NCBI GenBank assembly: GCA_963556495.2
Contig: OY747702.1
Coordinates: forward strand, 55,593,786-55,657,785
Direction: 5' to 3'
From: Valencia hispanica
Lineage: Eukaryota > Chordata > Actinopteri > Cyprinodontiformes > Valenciidae
Length of the DNA stretch: 64,000 nucleotides
The position numbers and the translations under genes are program-made. Shown one piece after another: positions 23,892-35,532 of this stretch. The notes under the pieces are model-generated. The model was not told the origin of the DNA. It did not search any database and was given only the letters and a program-made list of their open reading frames with translations. Numbering within the stretch: position 1 is the stretch's first letter; each line of letters begins with the position of its first letter.

Positions 23892-25188
23892 GAAATGGCA
23901 TCCCATACCAAACTGGCCTGACCTAAAGCCATAGAGAAGCTACCGTATGGGTTGCTGACCCAACAATGTAGATGAGCTGAAGGCTGCTGCCTTTATGCTG
24001 TGTTGATGCTGTAATTCGTGTGAAAGGAGCCGCAGCCAGATAATGAATGCATATTCTGTCATGGTACATACCCACATTTCTATATTTAAATCCTTTCATT
24101 GGTAATGTTTAATTTTCTAATTATAAGTGAAATTGGGTTTTCAGTTACTGTAAGCTCTAACCATTCAGCTCAGCAGAAATAAATGCTTGAAATGTATCAC
24201 TTTGTGTAATGAATCAGAGTTTCGCTTTCTGATTGTAAATGAAATCCTAAAATAAATACCTGATGAAAACATGATTATTCTCTTCTATAACCTGTTGTTC
24301 TCTGCCTAAAAACCGTTGTTCCTTCCTGAAATAAACTGTCAAGTACTGAAGCACGAGAAGCCAATTAATCCTCAAAGACCGCTCGTTGCTCATTGCGTCG
24401 GTGTTCGTCTCTTTTGAAAGTATTAAAACAATTAAGTCTAAGTAGAAAAGTCCAGATTCGGCATCAAAGATTCTTTAAACTGCGAAAAGATGTCTTAGTT
24501 CTTTACCAGCAGGAAGTGATTCATACTGATGAATTCACCTGTGCAGTGTGGCTGATGATTGTCTCGGACGATGCAGATTTGAAGTTAAACCAAGCAATCA
24601 GAGATCTGCTCGTGAGGTTAAAATCGAAGGATGTGATGCTCAGATAAACGGTGTCCAGATTTATTCTCTTTTTATGATGAAATACAAACATCACACAAAG
24701 GAAACGTGCTCATGTGATTAAAATTATTTATTAGGGAAAAACATGAGACGTTAAATTAGAAATTCAGGCATTAATCAGAAGCAAAACAGAATAATAAATC
24801 ATCAAGGAATATTTGACTCTTCCCTTAAGCATATTTGGTTTAACATAAAACCTTTTTTGTAAAGTTAATTATATCAATAGATTATTCAATCAGATTTTGT
24901 TCTGACGCCACTTTTTATACAATGTAAGGTAAGATAAACTGCGTTATGGAATTTAAAACCAAGAAAAAAATCATGTAAATCAGTCACTTAATGAAAGAAT
25001 GATAAACTCAGTAAATAGACTAATAGAATAGAATGTCATAAGTTCTTGAGGAAAAACCAGAGATGAATATAAATAATGTGAAAACATTACAATTCTTTAA
25101 AAATGGACTTTAACTGCAGGAAAAATAAATAAAAACATAAAAATACATACATGATGCAGTCTATAGTATAAGAGATTAAAAGCATACA
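23892..25188. other. Intron stretch, no supported gene
   Basis: An 84-codon open frame at 24393-24647 starts with TTG and has no ATG, splice site or recognised similarity. The segment at about 24060-24250 has many short homeodomain-like TAATT words and could be conserved non-coding DNA, but this cannot be judged without alignment. Confidence 0.4.
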
Positions 25189-25190
25189 TA

Positions 25191-26591
25191 AGCTCAGCAA
25201 AAAAAGAAACGCCCCTTTTTCAGGACTGTGTATTTCAACAATAATGTTGTAAAAATCCAAATAACTTTACAGATCTTCATTGTAAAGGGTTTAAACAATG
25301 TTTTCCATCCATGTTCAATTAACCATAATCAATTAATTAACATGCACCTGTGGAATGGTCGTTAAGACCTTAACAGCTTACAGAAAGTAGGCATTTAAGG
25401 TCACAGTTCTTAAAACGCAGGACACTAAAGAGACATGTCTACTGACTGTGAAAAACACCCAAAGAAAGATGCCCAGGGTCCCTGCTCATCTGCGTGAACG
25501 TGCATTAGGCATGCTGCAGGGAGGCATGAGGACCGCTGATGTGGCTAATGTCCGCACTGTGAGACTCCTAAGACAGCGCTACAAGGAGACAGGAAGGACA
25601 GCTGATCATCGTGGCAGTGGAAGACCACGTGTAACAACACCTGCACAGGATCGGTACATCCGAATATCACACCTGCGTGACAGGTACAGGATGGCCACAA
25701 CAACTGCCCGAGTCACACCAGGAACACACAATCCCTCCATCAGTGCTCAGACTGTCCAAAATAGGCTGAGAGAGGCTGGACTGAGGGCTTGTAGGCCTGT
25801 TGTAAGGCAGGTCCTTACCAGACATCACCAGCAACAACGCCGCCTATGGGCACAAACCCACCTTCGCTGGACCAGACAGGAGTGGCAAAAAGTGCTCTTC
25901 ACTGATGAGTCACGGTTTGGTCTCACCAGGGGTGATGGGTCCGTCATGGTCTGGGGCGGTATATCACATCACCATCGGACTGAGCTTCTTGTCATTGCAG
26001 GCAATCTCAATGCCTTGCGGTACAGGGAAGACATCCTCCTCCCTCATGTGGTACCCTTTATGCATGCTCATCCGGACATGATCCTCCAGCAGGACAATGC
26101 CACCAGCCATACTGCTCGTTCTGTGCGTGAGTTTCTGCATGACAGCAATGTCAGTGTTCTGCCATGGCCAGCGAAGAGCCCGGATCTCAATCCCATTGAG
26201 CACGTCTGGGACCTGTTGGATCGCAGGGTGAGGGCTAGGGCTATTCCCCCCAGAAATGTCCAGGAACTTGCAAGTGCCTTGGTGGAAGAGTGGGGTAACA
26301 TCTCACAGCAAGAACTGACAAATCTGGTCCAGTCCATGAGGAGGAGATGCACTGCAGTACTTCAAGCAGCTGGTGGCCACACCAGATACTGACTGGTACT
26401 TTGGATTTTGAGCCTCCCTTCATTCAAGGACACATTATTCTATTTCTGTTAGTCACATGTCTGTGAAACATTTTTAGTTTTTGTCTTATGGTGTTGACTC
26501 TTTTAGTGTTCATACAAATATTTACACACATTAAGTTTACTGAAAGTAAAAACAGTTCAAAGTCAGAGGACGTTTCTTTTTTTGCTGAGTT
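25191..26591 (+). mobile_element. Tc1/mariner element, 1.4 kb, TA duplication
   Basis: Flanked by TA at 25189-25190 and 26592-26593. The ends AGCTCAGCAAAAAAAGAAAC and, inward from the right, AACTCAGCAAAAAAAGAAAC differ at one position. It encloses one open transposase frame (25469-26392). High regularity, with no internal stop, suggests recent activity of the family relative to the other transposons here. Known fish Tc1 elements with CTCAGCAAAAAAAGAAACG ends are about 1.5 kb, so this copy is slightly short. Confidence 0.95.
25469..26392 (+). CDS. Tc1-like transposase, in-frame internal deletions
   Basis: A DD34E transposase that would bind the element's ends and cut and paste it at TA sites. 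The ATG at 25469 (MPRVPAHLRERALGML) is chosen because family members start there; the frame is open 7 codons further upstream, but from a GTG. The N-terminal helix-turn-helix region contains a GRPRV linker (residues 52-56). The catalytic triad is seen as FTDES, LQQDN and LNPIE, with 34 residues between the second Asp and the Glu. At 307 codons it is shorter than the usual roughly 340. The losses are in frame: about 5 residues after MRTADVA, and about 25 between FGLTRGDG and SVMVWGG. The second gap removes part of the catalytic core, so the protein is probably inactive although uninterrupted. Confidence 0.93.
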   Translation: MPRVPAHLRERALGMLQGGMRTADVANVRTVRLLRQRYKETGRTADHRGSGRPRVTTPAQDRYIRISHLRDRYRMATTTARVTPGTHNPSISAQTVQNRLREAGLRACRPVVRQVLTRHHQQQRRLWAQTHLRWTRQEWQKVLFTDESRFGLTRGDGSVMVWGGISHHHRTELLVIAGNLNALRYREDILLPHVVPFMHAHPDMILQQDNATSHTARSVREFLHDSNVSVLPWPAKSPDLNPIEHVWDLLDRRVRARAIPPRNVQELASALVEEWGNISQQELTNLVQSMRRRCTAVLQAAGGHTRY

Positions 26592-26767
26592 TATTATTGC
26601 TGGTTATATTACAGGATCAACTTGAATATGAATTAAATTAAACATTTAAAATGAAAACTTGCTTAAAATATGATAAGTGTATGAAATGTGCTATAGACCT
26701 GAAAGTGACACAGGAATCAATTAGTCATTTTTTCAAAGCAATTATTAGCATTTCTGCTTTAATGCTG

Positions 26768-27164
26768 CCTTATGGGAAAAGTCGCATGGGCTGAACATGT
26801 TCTTTACATGGGATCACATGTTATCCCAGGTGGTACCTGGTAAAACACATATGTAGCACAGAACTTCACATGTTTGGCTTTAATGGTTTTCACACCATTT
26901 TCCACACATAGGTTTTATATGGAAAATAACATGGTCCACATGTGATTTACATGTTATCCAACGGGAATGCCCATGGGTTTCACAGTTTATTACTATTAAA
27001 ATGTTCCAAATTCACATGGGAAATATGTGCAAAACACAGGTGGTCACATGTTTTTCACACATCTCACTTGTTTTTTTAACATGTTTTCACATGGGTCAAC
27101 GATTTTTCACATTTGATTGATGTGATGAATTTCACATGTGAATCCATGTTTTTCTCCGATAAGG
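26768..27164. mobile_element. CACATG-rich MITE, about 400 bp
   Basis: Ends CCTTATGGGAAAAGTCGCAT and, inward from the right, CCTTATCGGAGAAAAACAT (imperfect). The interior is studded with CACATG/CATGTG words (about twelve), several as the palindrome CACATGTG. No coding frame. No clear target duplication identified; the class is unknown. Confidence 0.6.
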
Positions 27165-27455
27165 GAATGTGAAGACAACATGATTTTGATCAAACATCAC
27201 TATAAAATAGATTTTTCATGCGATATGATGAGCTTATTGCCAACCGTTAAGCCTAGGCTGGCAGTTCTTCTCTCCAAATATGTGCCAGTAACTTAAATGT
27301 AACTTTTGCAGTGACTGACCTGAACGAAACTGTCCTTCTTGACTTATTATTGAAAACTACAGTAAGATTGTGTTTCAATAGTTTTTTTTTTTGTGTTAGA
27401 ACCTGCAGCATTGTAGAGCTGTGTGTCACATACTCCCTAATGTAGACGAACCTAT

Positions 27456-27606
27456 TGTCTCTTCTGTCAGTGTGCCCCAGGGCAGCTGTGGCTACAATGT
27501 AGCTTGCCATCACCAGTGTGTGAATGTGTAGTGTGAAGCGCTTTGAGGTCCTCAAGGACTAAATAAAGCGCTATACAAGTACGGGCCATTTACCATTACC
27601 ATTTAG
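27456..27606 (+). repeat. SINE 3' part
   Basis: Starts at gtcagtgtgccccagggcag and ends gcgctatacaagtacgggcc plus a (CATTTAC)-like tail. It is the same family as 1083-1402, with the head missing. Confidence 0.75.
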
Positions 27607-28155
27607 ACAGAAATGGAGATCCAGAACATGAGGCACATTTAAAAGCTCAATTACAACAAATCTGGAAAAAAGCCTCTCAGAGTTCTCTTTGGTATCTTTT
27701 GAAATAGTTTCCTCTTTAGAAATTAAAGTTAGTTTTTTTTTAGATGCTGACAAAAATGCTTAATTGAAATAACATATTTTTGTATGTTAATCATCTTTAT
27801 CCTGTCACTGACTTTATCCTAATTAAGATTTTTATTGCAATGTGATTCGGATTGTTTTGTTACAATTTGCAAACCTATCGTCTGGAGAGAAAAAAAAAGT
27901 GGTTTAAAGCAAAACTCCAGTGGTCTAAAAAATGCTATGACTACATATTACTTTTAGAGTATGTACATGAATGATTGTGTTGAGAAAATGGCTGTTTTTG
28001 AAGCCTATGATCAAGCAATTGTTTCTATAATTTGTGAGGACTCGTATTTTTAGTCCCAATACAAATGGCTGATACGGCCACATTAAGCTTTCATGTATTT
28101 GTGCTTTGAGTTTCCTCACTTGTTTCCTAATTTTTGGACATATTTAAAACATGGA
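27607..28155. other. Intron stretch without recognised features
   Basis: About 550 bp, AT-rich. Nothing recognised. Confidence 0.5.
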
Positions 28156-28360
28156 GGGCCTAGGGGCAGCTTTGGCTAAGTGGTAGAGCCACAGGCCTGC
28201 AGCCCAGAAATCGTGGGATCTATTCCGGCTTCCGCCTACTACATGCCTTTGTGTCCTTGGGCGAGACACTTCACCTACCTTGCTGACTGGCACAAAATGG
28301 CAGCCTTCCTTCTGTCAGTCTGCTCCACCAGTGAGTAAGAGTGAATGAATAATGGAGTTT
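28156..28360 (+). repeat. tRNA-derived SINE, head and body
   Basis: The A-box-like tggctaagtggtagagcc and B-box-like gggatctattccgg are followed by gtgtccttgggcgagacact, as in the SINE at 1083. The body ends near gagtgaatgaataatggag, and the usual tail is missing or decayed. Confidence 0.7.
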
Positions 28361-29259
28361 CAAGCCATTATTATTAGTGCAAAAGCATGACATGTCATCA
28401 TCCTAAATACTTAGTTTATTAAATACTAAGTTTATTTACAATGTAGGAATCTTTTAAAAAGATTTGATTTAAAAAAACTGGGGATACGGTTCAGTAAAAT
28501 AGAATATTTACCATTTTATTTCTGTTTGCATGATTATTTCTGGAATAGCAATTTTCTTCTTCTGGAATGGCATTTAAATGCCTTGCATTAGCAAAAAAAA
28601 CCTCAACTTATGCAGTAGAAACAAGATGTTTACAAAGAATGTATTTTTAAAAAACATACTACCTTTCTTCCTCATTGTCTGACATTAAAGTAGACTTAAC
28701 CTTTCCTGTTTTCAGGTCAGTTACGTTTACAATAAATATTTCTATTTGCTAAACAGCTGAATAATTAGAGATTTTTTTTATTAGAAAATACATTATCACT
28801 TCTCAAAGCTTAAAGTCTACACACAAGAGGATTAGTGTTAGAGCTGCACAATATTCAGCAAATTATCATTAAAATATCATTATTGTCACTGGATGCAATA
28901 TACTGATTGCAAAGAACTGCTTGGACAGCAATAAATATCCCCTGGTAAGTTATCTACTTTTCTTCTGTATTATTCTTTCATCACCAAAACTGCACACAGG
29001 CCAGAAGCAATTTTTTTTCCATTAAAACCCTGTTCCTGACACAGAAACAATGATTTTTTTTCTTCTAATAGCTGGGGGAAAAAATCTTAAGTTTTCTTAG
29101 CTCTATGTTTGCAATGAACACAAAGCACGAGGACACTGTTAATAATAACCAGTTATTCGTCACAAGCCATATTGGTATAGTGACATTCAATAATATTGTT
29201 GCATGTTTCCCTTAAAGTCGTTCAGCTCTAATTACAATGCCAGTGAACATAAAGATTTG
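28361..29259. other. Intron stretch without recognised features
   Basis: About 900 bp, AT-rich. No gene or clear repeat. Confidence 0.5.
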
Positions 29260-29267
29260 ATGGTTAC

Positions 29268-29678
29268 TAGGGATGTGTATTGGCAAGAATCTGGTGATAC
29301 GATATGTATCACAATACAGGGGGGGCAATATGATATATTGCGATATTATGAGTAAGACTATATATTGTGATTTTTAAAAGTGAATTTAACTGTAGAAAAA
29401 CTGACAGCATTCTAAACACACCAACCTGTTTCTTATTCAGCACATCCAGTTTTATTACTGGATCTAGTTGATCCACTGAAACGAAGAAGGTGAAAAAAGC
29501 CACCAAGTAACCTTCCCACTTTGAATTTTACTACAAAAGTTACTGTCCTCATTAATTGTTCCATTCAAATTCAAAAAAAGAAAAAAAGAAATAAAACATT
29601 TTACATTGCTTTTGAATATCAATACAATATTGGGGCATAAAATATTGCGATATATCGGCGTATTTTCTTACATCTCTA
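29268..29678. mobile_element. hAT-like MITE, 411 bp
   Basis: Ends TAGGGATGTGTATTGGCA and, inward from the right, TAGAGATGTAAGAAAATAC. The flanking octamers ATGGTTAC and ATGGTAAA agree at 6 of 8. Subterminal cgatat/atatcg words (gatatattgcgatatt, gcgatatatcgg) occur at both ends and can pair. No coding frame. Confidence 0.65.
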
Positions 29679-29734
29679 ATGGTAAACATTAGTTTCATGA
29701 GCTTCTGATGAAAGAATTTACTACATTGGATTTA

Positions 29735-30105
29735 AATGGAGGCACACCTGTGGATGTATTTTAAGGAAACACCTCAAACCCACTGCCCCCTTGTGTGACA
29801 TCAGGAAAAACCTCAAGAGAGATCAGGCAAGATGGCAGGAAGAGCGGAAGCCCCAAAGTGCCACGCTCATCTTCTAAAAACAATTATGTGCATTTAAATG
29901 ACTGTTCTGTGGTCTGAAACAAAAAATTGAAGTACCTGACCATAATAATTGTGTTACTGAAGAAGAAGGGGGAAAGATTCTATGACAGAACCCTGAGAAC
30001 ACCATTCCAACCGATTCACAGGAGTAGCAGCATCATGTTGTGTGAGTGTTTTGGTGGAGGAAGGACTGGTATACCTCAAAATAGCTTCCATTTTCTCTGG
30101 AGTCA
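29735..30105 (+). pseudogene. Decayed Tc1-like transposon fragment
   Basis: Recognisable pieces of a Tc1-type element in order: ggcacacctgtggatgtatt, the start-codon region gtgtgacatcaggaaaa with gagatcaggcaagatg, then a jump to ggggaaagattctatg, gaacaccattccaaccg and gcagcatcatgttgtg followed by ggaggaaggactggt. The middle is deleted and the frame is broken. It is a different subfamily from 25191-26591. The right part is replaced by the CAAGTC element. Confidence 0.7.
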
Positions 30106-30109
30106 CTTA

Positions 30110-30790
30110 GGAATAGTCCAAGTCAAGACACTAGGTCCTACAGGCCAAGTCTTAGTCCAAGTCCCAAAAAGAATCTTCCAGCCCGAGTCAAAAATTATAC
30201 AATTCGATTCATTTCAATTCAAAAATACTTTATTGATCCCAGAGGAAAATTAAGTGTTGTTGTAGCTCATACAATTACTTTTTTAAGGAGTTGTTGTAGA
30301 TGATGATGGCTGTGGGCAGGAAGGATTTCCTGTAGCGGTCTGTGTTGCAGCAAAACTGAAGAAGCCTCAGACTGAAGACGCTCTGTTGTTGCAGGATAGT
30401 CTCATGAAGAGGATGCTCAGGGTTGTCCATAATTTTTTTGATTTTATGAAGAATCCTTCTTTGCATCATCATCTCCAGACGTTCCACAGTTGTCCCCAGA
30501 ACAGAACCAGAACCTTCTTTATCAGGTTGTTGAGCCTTTTTAAGTCCCTGGCTCTGATGCTGCTACCCCAACAGATGATGGCTGAAGAGATTACATTCTC
30601 AACAACAGACTTGTAGAAGATCTCCATCATCTTGCTGCAAAATCTTTTTGTTAGAGCAGCGTGTAGATTTTATTACTATACTAATGGCAGCCATACATGG
30701 CTTATTTTATTTAAAAAGAAAAATTGTACTGTAAAAGTGACTCAAGTCAGAACTTGAGGCTGAGTCGAGTTCCCTGTTCGGAGAAAAAAT
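30110..30790. mobile_element. CAAGTC MITE split by a LINE 3' end
   Basis: The left end (gtccaagtcaagacactagg, cctacaggccaagtct) and the right end (gtgactcaagtcagaacttg) match the MITE at 6525-6960. Between them, at about 30195-30640, lies a LINE fragment in the opposite orientation. This is a nested insertion. Confidence 0.65.
30195..30640 (-). mobile_element. Non-LTR retrotransposon 3' end
   Basis: The minus strand encodes QRRILHKIKKIMDNPEHPLH, QQQSVFSLRLLQFCCNTDRY and RKSFLPTAIIIYN, the C-terminal block of a fish LINE ORF that is widely seen with the 3' end cctctgggatcaataaagta. Only the last part of the ORF is present (5' truncated). The precise clade is not certain. Confidence 0.65.
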
Positions 30791-33535
30791 AAAATTACGT
30801 TGTAATATTGAAGCAACAAGTAAATACATCAACTGGGAAGTTAAAGCTTGGGGACAGACACAGGCTGAAGCATACCGCCAAATTAGTTAATGGACAAAGG
30901 TATAAAAAAAATATTCTCCATTTAGTTTTTCAAAAGTAGGTAACAGAAATCTAAGGTAAATATCTAAAGCATATCTAGAAGGAAGGGCCCAAAACAAAAT
31001 GTCAACTAAGACTAACTAAGGGTAACAAATAAAAAACAATGTCCTCTTACAAGCCTACAAGAAACGAGGAGGGGAGGGGGAAGGAGACTAAAACAAACAA
31101 TGAATAATCCTAGGGAAGTAAATTATGTCAACAAATTATATCTACAACACAAATGACAGAACGAAGACACCCTAGCACAAAAATCTATATATTCATAAGA
31201 GTAAGAGTAAGAGAATATGTTTTAGAGACCCGGGTAGCTTCTTCAGAATCAGGTCCCCTGCTTCCAGGAGCCTGATGGATGGATTCCTCCACTTCCTGGA
31301 GTTGCATTATTAAGAGTCCTCTCCTTCAGCCAGTTGTTTCCATCTCAGCAAAAAATAAATGAAGACAGTTTATGATCAAAAGATAAGATGTTTCCTAAAT
31401 GTGTGGACCCATATTAGCGAACATCTTAAGCCAATATTACAAAACAAACTAAATCTAGAAACAAATGCGCTAGTGTGAAAGAAAGTATACTTAAATACTA
31501 ACACGGAGATGGCTGGAGAGGATGGAGTTACAAAGTGGCTTAACAACAACACAGTTGTTGTCCTAGTTAGCTCTTCTATCTGGAGTAATGGACCAAAATT
31601 CCTGTAAACTGTTGTGGGAAGCTTTTTGGACATTACAGAAAACATCTTTATTCTACCGAAAAAGAAAATATCTGTAGATTTCTTAGGTTCAACTAAAAAC
31701 AGCATTTATAATTCTACCATTTAACAAAAATAAATGATTTTAGAACTCCTGAAAAACTTGAAATTGAAGAAGCACTTAGTAATTGTATTGAATTAATGAT
31801 ACTGAATGTCATGGAGACGAAGAGAAGTGTGTCAGGACTGAAAGTTGGTGAAGAGAGAGTGAGTGAGCAGCATTTGAGAAAGAGAGCAACAGAGCATGAT
31901 GGCGGATGGAGTGAGAGGGTTGGTTAAGCAACCTTGGTGTAATTTGTCTTCATGCTGCCGGCCCTTTGCACCATCCTCTGGTCCCAGGCTGTTTTTCTCT
32001 GACAAGCTTGTTGCCTCTAGAACAATTGGTGATTTACCTCTCACCGTGTCCCTGACCAACATCTCACCCTGGGAGAAGCGCAGAGTAAATCAAAAGTCTG
32101 GACCTCCCTGTTAATCACTAATTACAGGTTGGATGGTGCCGTTTGATCCCTCCCAGAGGGCCGAATCCCTCAGGCCTCAAATCAGTCCGAAAAGAGACGG
32201 CAACACCACTTCTTGCTCTGATAAATCTCTCACAGAGGTGGAGTTGGAAAGACCCAGCTCCAGCAGCTCAGACTCCCATCTCCCTGAAGAGTTTCTAATT
32301 CAGGTCGGAAGCAATCCCTCTTTTTTTTTTTTTTTCCCCACCCCCTTCACTACTTCCTCCACCAAGCTACTAAAGCTGCGATGGAGCCTGCCTGCCTTGA
32401 CAGTCTACCTACTTTCTTCTTTAAATTCTCACTATAACTTCACACATTTCTATCCCCTCGGGGATCAGCGGCAAATCGAGTTTGTTGCTTGCAGCGTATT
32501 CCAAAAGCATTAAGATACAAGGGGACTGTAATTGAATGGTTAGGGAGGACATTATTGAAGGAGATTTTTGTCAGCATATCCACCCACTACAACCTTAGCA
32601 CACCAAATGGCAACATAGGGTGTGGATGTGCTCAGTTATCACTGTTAGGAGAAGGACAATTACAGATTATTAATGTCTGACTGATATAAGATCCATTTTC
32701 TTCTATTCTTAACTGGCTTTAGCTAATCTATTATGTGAAATATCTCCTTTCTGTTGTTGCTAAGAGTGGATGTTTGAGCTCAAGATGGTTTGTGTGTTCT
32801 GATTTTTTTTCTATCTGAGTGAACTCTCTTCTCAATTTCCACACGTTGCTGCAGAATGCAACAGTCTGAAAACGGTTCTCTATAGATTTATGGCAGTCGA
32901 TCAACAGGAGGAAACAAACTACAACTAAGGAGTATTTTTTATTTTACCTTTTTTACTCATCTACATGTATTAGCAATTTTAAAGCCTTTAAGGATATCAG
33001 AATACCTATGTGTTGCATACCATAGTATTTAAAACACAAGACGTTATTTATTAGTCTACTTCAATGGAATGAAATAAACAATTTGGACCAAAAGCTGAAA
33101 AACTGGAATCCATTTTTGCTAATTTTGTAAATGTTTTGTAAAAATGAGCGTTATCTTGTGGTGCTTGAAACAGGTTTACCCAAGTTTTAGATTTGCAAAA
33201 AGGACGGCATAAATAATATTGATAAAAAATCTGTAGAGTAAAACCTTGTTAACGTAAAAGTTTGCTTCATCTTCCATTTCTTTTTTGTCATCAAAGTAAA
33301 TACAAGTAAATGAAAGAAAGTAGTACATCTCTGTAAGTTTCTTCACACAGATGAGCTGGTATTTTGACATGCACAGTTACAGACTCAGGCTGATGTAGTG
33401 GTGTCATGCCATTATCGTTCATTTCAGGTGATTGAGAGTAAGATCAAAAGATTGAAACCCGGGGCTCCTGTTGTGTGGACTCAGGGGTTTCATGATGGAC
33501 GCTTGCACAAGAAATAGGAAATAATTAAATGTAAT
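30791..33535. other. 2.7-kb intron stretch, no supported gene
   Basis: Open + frames at 31896-32114 and 32133-32513 lie in a GC-richer block. The second contains a Ser-rich stretch and a poly-Phe from a T run. No domain is recognised, and I see no exon structure. The block may be conserved non-coding DNA or an old gene fragment. Elsewhere nothing is recognised. Confidence 0.4.
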
Positions 33536-33548
33536 AAGTTATTGACAC

Positions 33549-33914
33549 GGCTGCACAGGGGCGCAGTTGGTAGCACTTTTGCCTTGCAGCAAGAAGGTCC
33601 TGGGTTCAAATCCCAGCCTGAGGTCTTTCTGCATGGAGTTTGGATGTTCTCCCTGTGCATGCGTGGGTTCTATCCGGGTACTCCGGCTTCCTCCCACAAA
33701 AACATGACTGTTAGGTGAATTGGTCTCTCTAAATTGCCCTTAGGTATGAGTGTGTGCGTGGTTGTTTGTCCTGTATGTCTCTGTGTTGCCCTGCGATAGA
33801 CTGGCAACCTGTCCAGGGTGTACACCGCCTCTCGCCCCTTTACCGCTGGAGATGGGCACCAGCCCCCCCGCAACCCTGCATTAGGATGGACGGAAATGGA
33901 AAATGGATGGATGG
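33549..33914 (+). repeat. tRNA-derived SINE with 13-bp target duplication
   Basis: Flanked by perfect direct repeats AAGTTATTGACAC (33536-33548 and 33915-33927). The head has an A-box-like gcgcagttggtag and a B-box gggttcaaatccc (33602-33614). The body includes tgcatggagtttggatgttc, gactggcaacctgtccaggg and ggcaccagcccccccgcaac; the tail is (ATGG)n. It is full length, and the perfect duplication suggests a fairly young insertion. Fragments of the family are at 16695, 55560-56110, 61835 and 62095. Confidence 0.9.
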
Positions 33915-33927
33915 AAGTTATTGACAC

Positions 33928-35532
33928 ATTTTAGTCATTGTAGATTGAAATTGTGTCAATTAAATATAGTACTAAAATTGGCATACATTTGTATTTGACG
34001 TTTAATTGATTGTGAAAGTTTTGGCCCCATTATTTTGGACAACAAGAGTGTCCCCCTTTGTAGCAGGGGATTTTTGAGATATGAACTCAAATGCTTTTAT
34101 GCAGACGCATAATATACAAATTTGGATGAGCTTTGCTATGTAATATTTTCATCAGTTCTCAAATATTACTTTTTTTAACCCGCAGTATCACACTTTGTGT
34201 ACATTTCATTAAAATAGTACACAATTTCTCAAAATCCAATGCAACTATCAATTCTGAAGTTATTTCTTAATTTATGAATTCTTAATTCTGAATTATGCTA
34301 TACATCCTGTGGACTGTGCAGTGACACTTGTAAAAATTTGATGCAGTCTGATGCAACTACTTGCCAATATACACCAACCTCTAGGTGCTCATCATGGCCA
34401 ATTTCTGTCAGCTGTTACGGATAGTTTGGCTCAGAGTCGTGGTCATTTTGGATTGGAACAGTAACGGTGTTGCGTTTGTTTGGGTTGCAGAATGATAGAA
34501 CAGGGATGTTTTACTTTGTTCTACTGTAGTTAATAGACTACATTTCATTCATTTTAACATGTGTTTAAATATATGAAGGCAAGAATTTATAGTGATTGCA
34601 AGTTCTTCTTGGAACGTCTAACTGCAAAGCAGCGCCTGTCGTTCTGATGTCTCCTGTTTGATTGGCTAAGATTTGACAGGTTTACGAAGTTCTCAGTTTA
34701 GACACAGCAAATACAAATACAGCGGAGCAAAGGAAAGCTTAGAGACATTTGAAAAGCCATTGGTCTCTGAGCGACAGCAGGCGCACTTGAATTAAAGGAG
34801 CTTGCATCGTTATTCTCCAGGCTGTGGCGAGTGAGCACTGTCTGTTGGACCTTCTCTTTCATTAGATTTTGTATTTTATGCCCTGAGGAGCAGAACAAAT
34901 TGAGTCTCTGTTTCCTTTTGCTCCATTGTTCATTACCCAAGAGAAAGATTAAAAATCATCTTTTCACGGACCGCATTACATAATACCAAAGAATGAATGA
35001 GTGTACATGGTGCTTACTGTCTCTTTAAAAGCACCAGACACACAGTAGCAATGCTGCCTTACCATCTGACCACTGTGGCTATTATATCTAAATCATGAAA
35101 GCAAAGAGGAGGAATATAGTAATAATTCTGGTCATTTGAAGGGTTGTGCTAGTGTACAGATTCTCTTCTTGCTCCCTTTCATTGAATAAGAATCTACTTT
35201 ACAACAACACAAAGATTGGTTTGTGTTGATCTTGCAGGACAGTGAGAATGTTAAAAATAAGCCAGCTTCAAGTTACAAAGCACCACGGGTAAGATGAGAT
35301 GTTCACAGTCAGCAGAAACATCGAGCAGCTGCTTCCTGAATGAGTTGGGTTTGTTTTCATAGCAAAGGTATCACATATTTAGAACTCTAAACTTATTGAC
35401 TTTCCAGCAGTCAGCAAACTGCAATGATTGTGCTAATTCAGTAAATATCTGAGCCTGGAAATAGGAAAAAAAAAATAATGAGTTTATAGCTTTTTGTTTT
35501 ATCTGACCAAATAAGTGATTCATCTCCATCAC
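33928..35532. other. Intron stretch without recognised features
   Basis: About 1.6 kb with no supported gene, RNA or repeat. Small minus-strand frame 34698-34940 has no recognised similarity. Confidence 0.5.

Noticed and set aside
24393..24647. 84-codon open frame
   Set aside because: No ATG at the start, no splice sites around it and no recognised similarity; likely chance.
28156..28240. tRNA gene
   Set aside because: Same reason: tRNA-like head of a SINE, with decayed boxes.
32133..32513. 126-codon frame as a protein gene
   Set aside because: Part of it is a poly-Phe from a T run, there is no domain or splice support; kept only as a low-interest observation.
33549..33640. tRNA gene
   Set aside because: A and B boxes are present, but the sequence continues into a SINE body with target duplications, and no cloverleaf is completed.
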